From NCBI RefSeq assembly GCF_900083545.1, contig NZ_LT559262.1:496001-560000 (forward strand): DNA of 64,000 nucleotides, in the 5' to 3' direction. The stretch is from Alistipes provencensis (lineage in GTDB: Bacteria > Bacteroidota > Bacteroidia > Bacteroidales > Rikenellaceae). This document shows, one piece after another, positions 62,769-64,000 of the stretch (positions within the stretch are counted from its first letter, which is position 1; each line of letters starts with the position of its first letter). The translations under genes and the position numbers were made by a program. The notes below the pieces were generated by a model. That model did not search any database, had not been told where the DNA came from, and saw nothing but the letters and a program-made list of their open reading frames with translations.

Positions 62769-64000
62769 CTATAAATAGGAACTAATTTCCGCCTTTTTCT
62801 TTATATTTAAAGACACAACCTTATTAGACACTTTTTGAACTAATTCTTTTTCAATCAATGTGTTTAACGATTGCTCAAAAGTAAGAACATCTTGGCAGTA
62901 ATGATTCTTAAGAGTATCTATCGAAATACTTTTACTTTCCCAATAACGCCGACGTTCCATAGTCTGTAAGATTTGGCGCGCGCCCACATCAATATCCATT
63001 TGATTGGAAAACCCAACAATAGACTCATTTAATGTCTCCAATATATTTGTTCTTTGAGCAAGTCCAAAGTAATGACTATGAGTTTCTCGTACATTAGCAA
63101 CAGAGGACGTTCCAACTAAAACAACCTCAAATCCTTTATCTGCGGGGTAATTATTCTCATATTCAACATAGCTCTTAATGGCTTCATCCGGATTAAGACC
63201 TACAATTGTCCAATCTACGAATATTCCTTGATTCCAATTAAAAATAAACACCCAGTTATTAAAATTCGATTCTCCGATTCGCCTTTCTTTGTCAACTAAT
63301 GTTTTAACAAGGCCCTCATTTACATATCCAGACAGAATATTCCTTGTATCAGATTCATTAATAATAGATTCAGCTTCTATTCTTCTACGTTCAATATCTA
63401 TTTTTTGATTTGAATCTGGATGCTGACCTGTTTCTATCAAATAAAACAAATTTGAAAGTTCTTTAAAATAATCGATAACAATCTTATCTCCTTCAAGCTC
63501 TTTTATAACATTGCCATATATAACAGAAGTTCGTTCTATCAATTCAGCCCAATAATGTTGTATACGACTTCGAATCTGGAGTTCCAATGACACTCCATCT
63601 CTTTCCATTATAATGTGAGCAGCTCTATATCCAGAATCATCCCTTCCCTTTTGTCGATAATCCACAATTCTTTTTACAACAATAGATGTTTGTTGTTTTA
63701 ATTTGCTTGTAATATATTCAATAAGTCGGTCTACATCACTATTTTGATCAACAACTATCCTCAAACCACCAATATCTTGGAGCTGAGTCAAACGAGTATT
63801 CAACCTTCTCAATTTTTTTAAAATTTGAGGTTTCCGTTTTAATCTTTGAACTATAATATATGTAGCGTTATCTGACCTAAACCAGTTCTGAATAGCAATA
63901 GTTGTAGATGTTAATGGCTGCAAATGTGCTTGCCTAAAATCGTCAAAAATCTTATCTGCAGCTATCCACTCTTCATATGTCTTAAATTTTTCTTTAGCAA
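62769..64000 (-). CDS. RelA/SpoT-domain protein, 5' end outside the window
   Basis: The frame runs open to the window edge, so the N-terminus is missing; at least 410 residues are visible. The (p)ppGpp synthetase-like core shows LQDIGGLRIVVD, DDSGYRAAHIIM and LELQIRSRIQHYWAELIE, the three RSH landmarks in order. A longer alpha/beta part (IFVDWTIVGLNPDEAI) and a winged-helix-like end follow. There is no hydrolase domain in the visible part. Composition is strongly AT-rich, unlike the core genome. It lies just inside the second element. Candidates are a small alarmone synthetase or a toxic, defence-type RSH. Confidence 0.8.
   Translation of the reverse strand, partial: AKEKFKTYEEWIAADKIFDDFRQAHLQPLTSTTIAIQNWFRSDNATYIIVQRLKRKPQILKKLRRLNTRLTQLQDIGGLRIVVDQNSDVDRLIEYITSKLKQQTSIVVKRIVDYRQKGRDDSGYRAAHIIMERDGVSLELQIRSRIQHYWAELIERTSVIYGNVIKELEGDKIVIDYFKELSNLFYLIETGQHPDSNQKIDIERRRIEAESIINESDTRNILSGYVNEGLVKTLVDKERRIGESNFNNWVFIFNWNQGIFVDWTIVGLNPDEAIKSYVEYENNYPADKGFEVVLVGTSSVANVRETHSHYFGLAQRTNILETLNESIVGFSNQMDIDVGARQILQTMERRRYWESKSISIDTLKNHYCQDVLTFEQSLNTLIEKELVQKVSNKVVSLNIKKKAEISSYL

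Overview
The window looks like a chromosome segment of a gut Bacteroidales bacterium, most likely Alistipes or a close Rikenellaceae relative. This is inferred from the high G+C core genes, SusC/SusD pairs, an UpxY-type antiterminator, Bacteroidetes-type tyrosine recombinases, and repeated promoters of the Bacteroidales form (TTTG, about 20 bp, TAnnTTTG). Species cannot be decided from the sequence alone.

Region 1 (1-21.5 kb) is ordinary core genome: the end of coaBC, recN, aquaporin, an EamA exporter, a LruC lipoprotein, groES-groEL, tRNA-His, a small Fe-S protein, eno, a Na+/H+ antiporter, two paralogous outer-membrane barrels, queA, a broken lipoprotein gene, nadB-prfC, pirin and a long lysine-2,3-aminomutase-like radical SAM protein.

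Region 2 (21.7-37.7 kb, all minus strand) is a complete capsular or exopolysaccharide operon. It starts at a promoter with both boxes at 37687-37718 and a folded leader, followed by upxY, a CapD/WbpM-type 4,6-dehydratase, a flippase, a glycosyltransferase, a polymerase, an alpha-1,2-fucosyltransferase, a GT-D fold transferase and a GNAT. Then come an ACP, a ketosynthase III, an SDR, a DegT aminotransferase, the initiating sugar-phosphate transferase, an acyltransferase with a 9-base C tract, and gmd-fcl for GDP-fucose. The operon ends in a terminator at 21662-21693. The ACP, ketosynthase, SDR and GNAT suggest that a short hydroxyacyl group is made on site and attached to an amino sugar.

Region 3 (37.8-62.6 kb) is accessory. 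Two copies of the 3' half of a tRNA-Pro(GGG) gene lie at 39085 and 62578. Each is followed, 110 bp to its right, by a pair of TGTGTTCCA boxes with 11-bp period, and a third pair lies just left of the second copy. I read this as tandem integration into one tRNA gene, with the intact tRNA expected to the right of the window. The left part of the island holds an integrase, an AAA ATPase, an orphan IS1595-like zinc-ribbon protein, 30-bp-spaced iterons, an HTH protein, a large inverted repeat, a primase-like protein, a DUF6291 protein, a DnaC-like loader, a second ATPase and a WYL regulator. The right part is a polysaccharide utilization locus (ECF sigma, FecR, SusC with STN domain, SusD, a triple-repeat surface lipoprotein, GH16, GH20, GH3). 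Just left of the island a broken recombinase is fused in frame to the end of a beta-propeller gene.

Region 4 (62.6-64 kb) is the start of the second element: AT-rich DNA with a RelA/SpoT-domain protein cut by the window edge.
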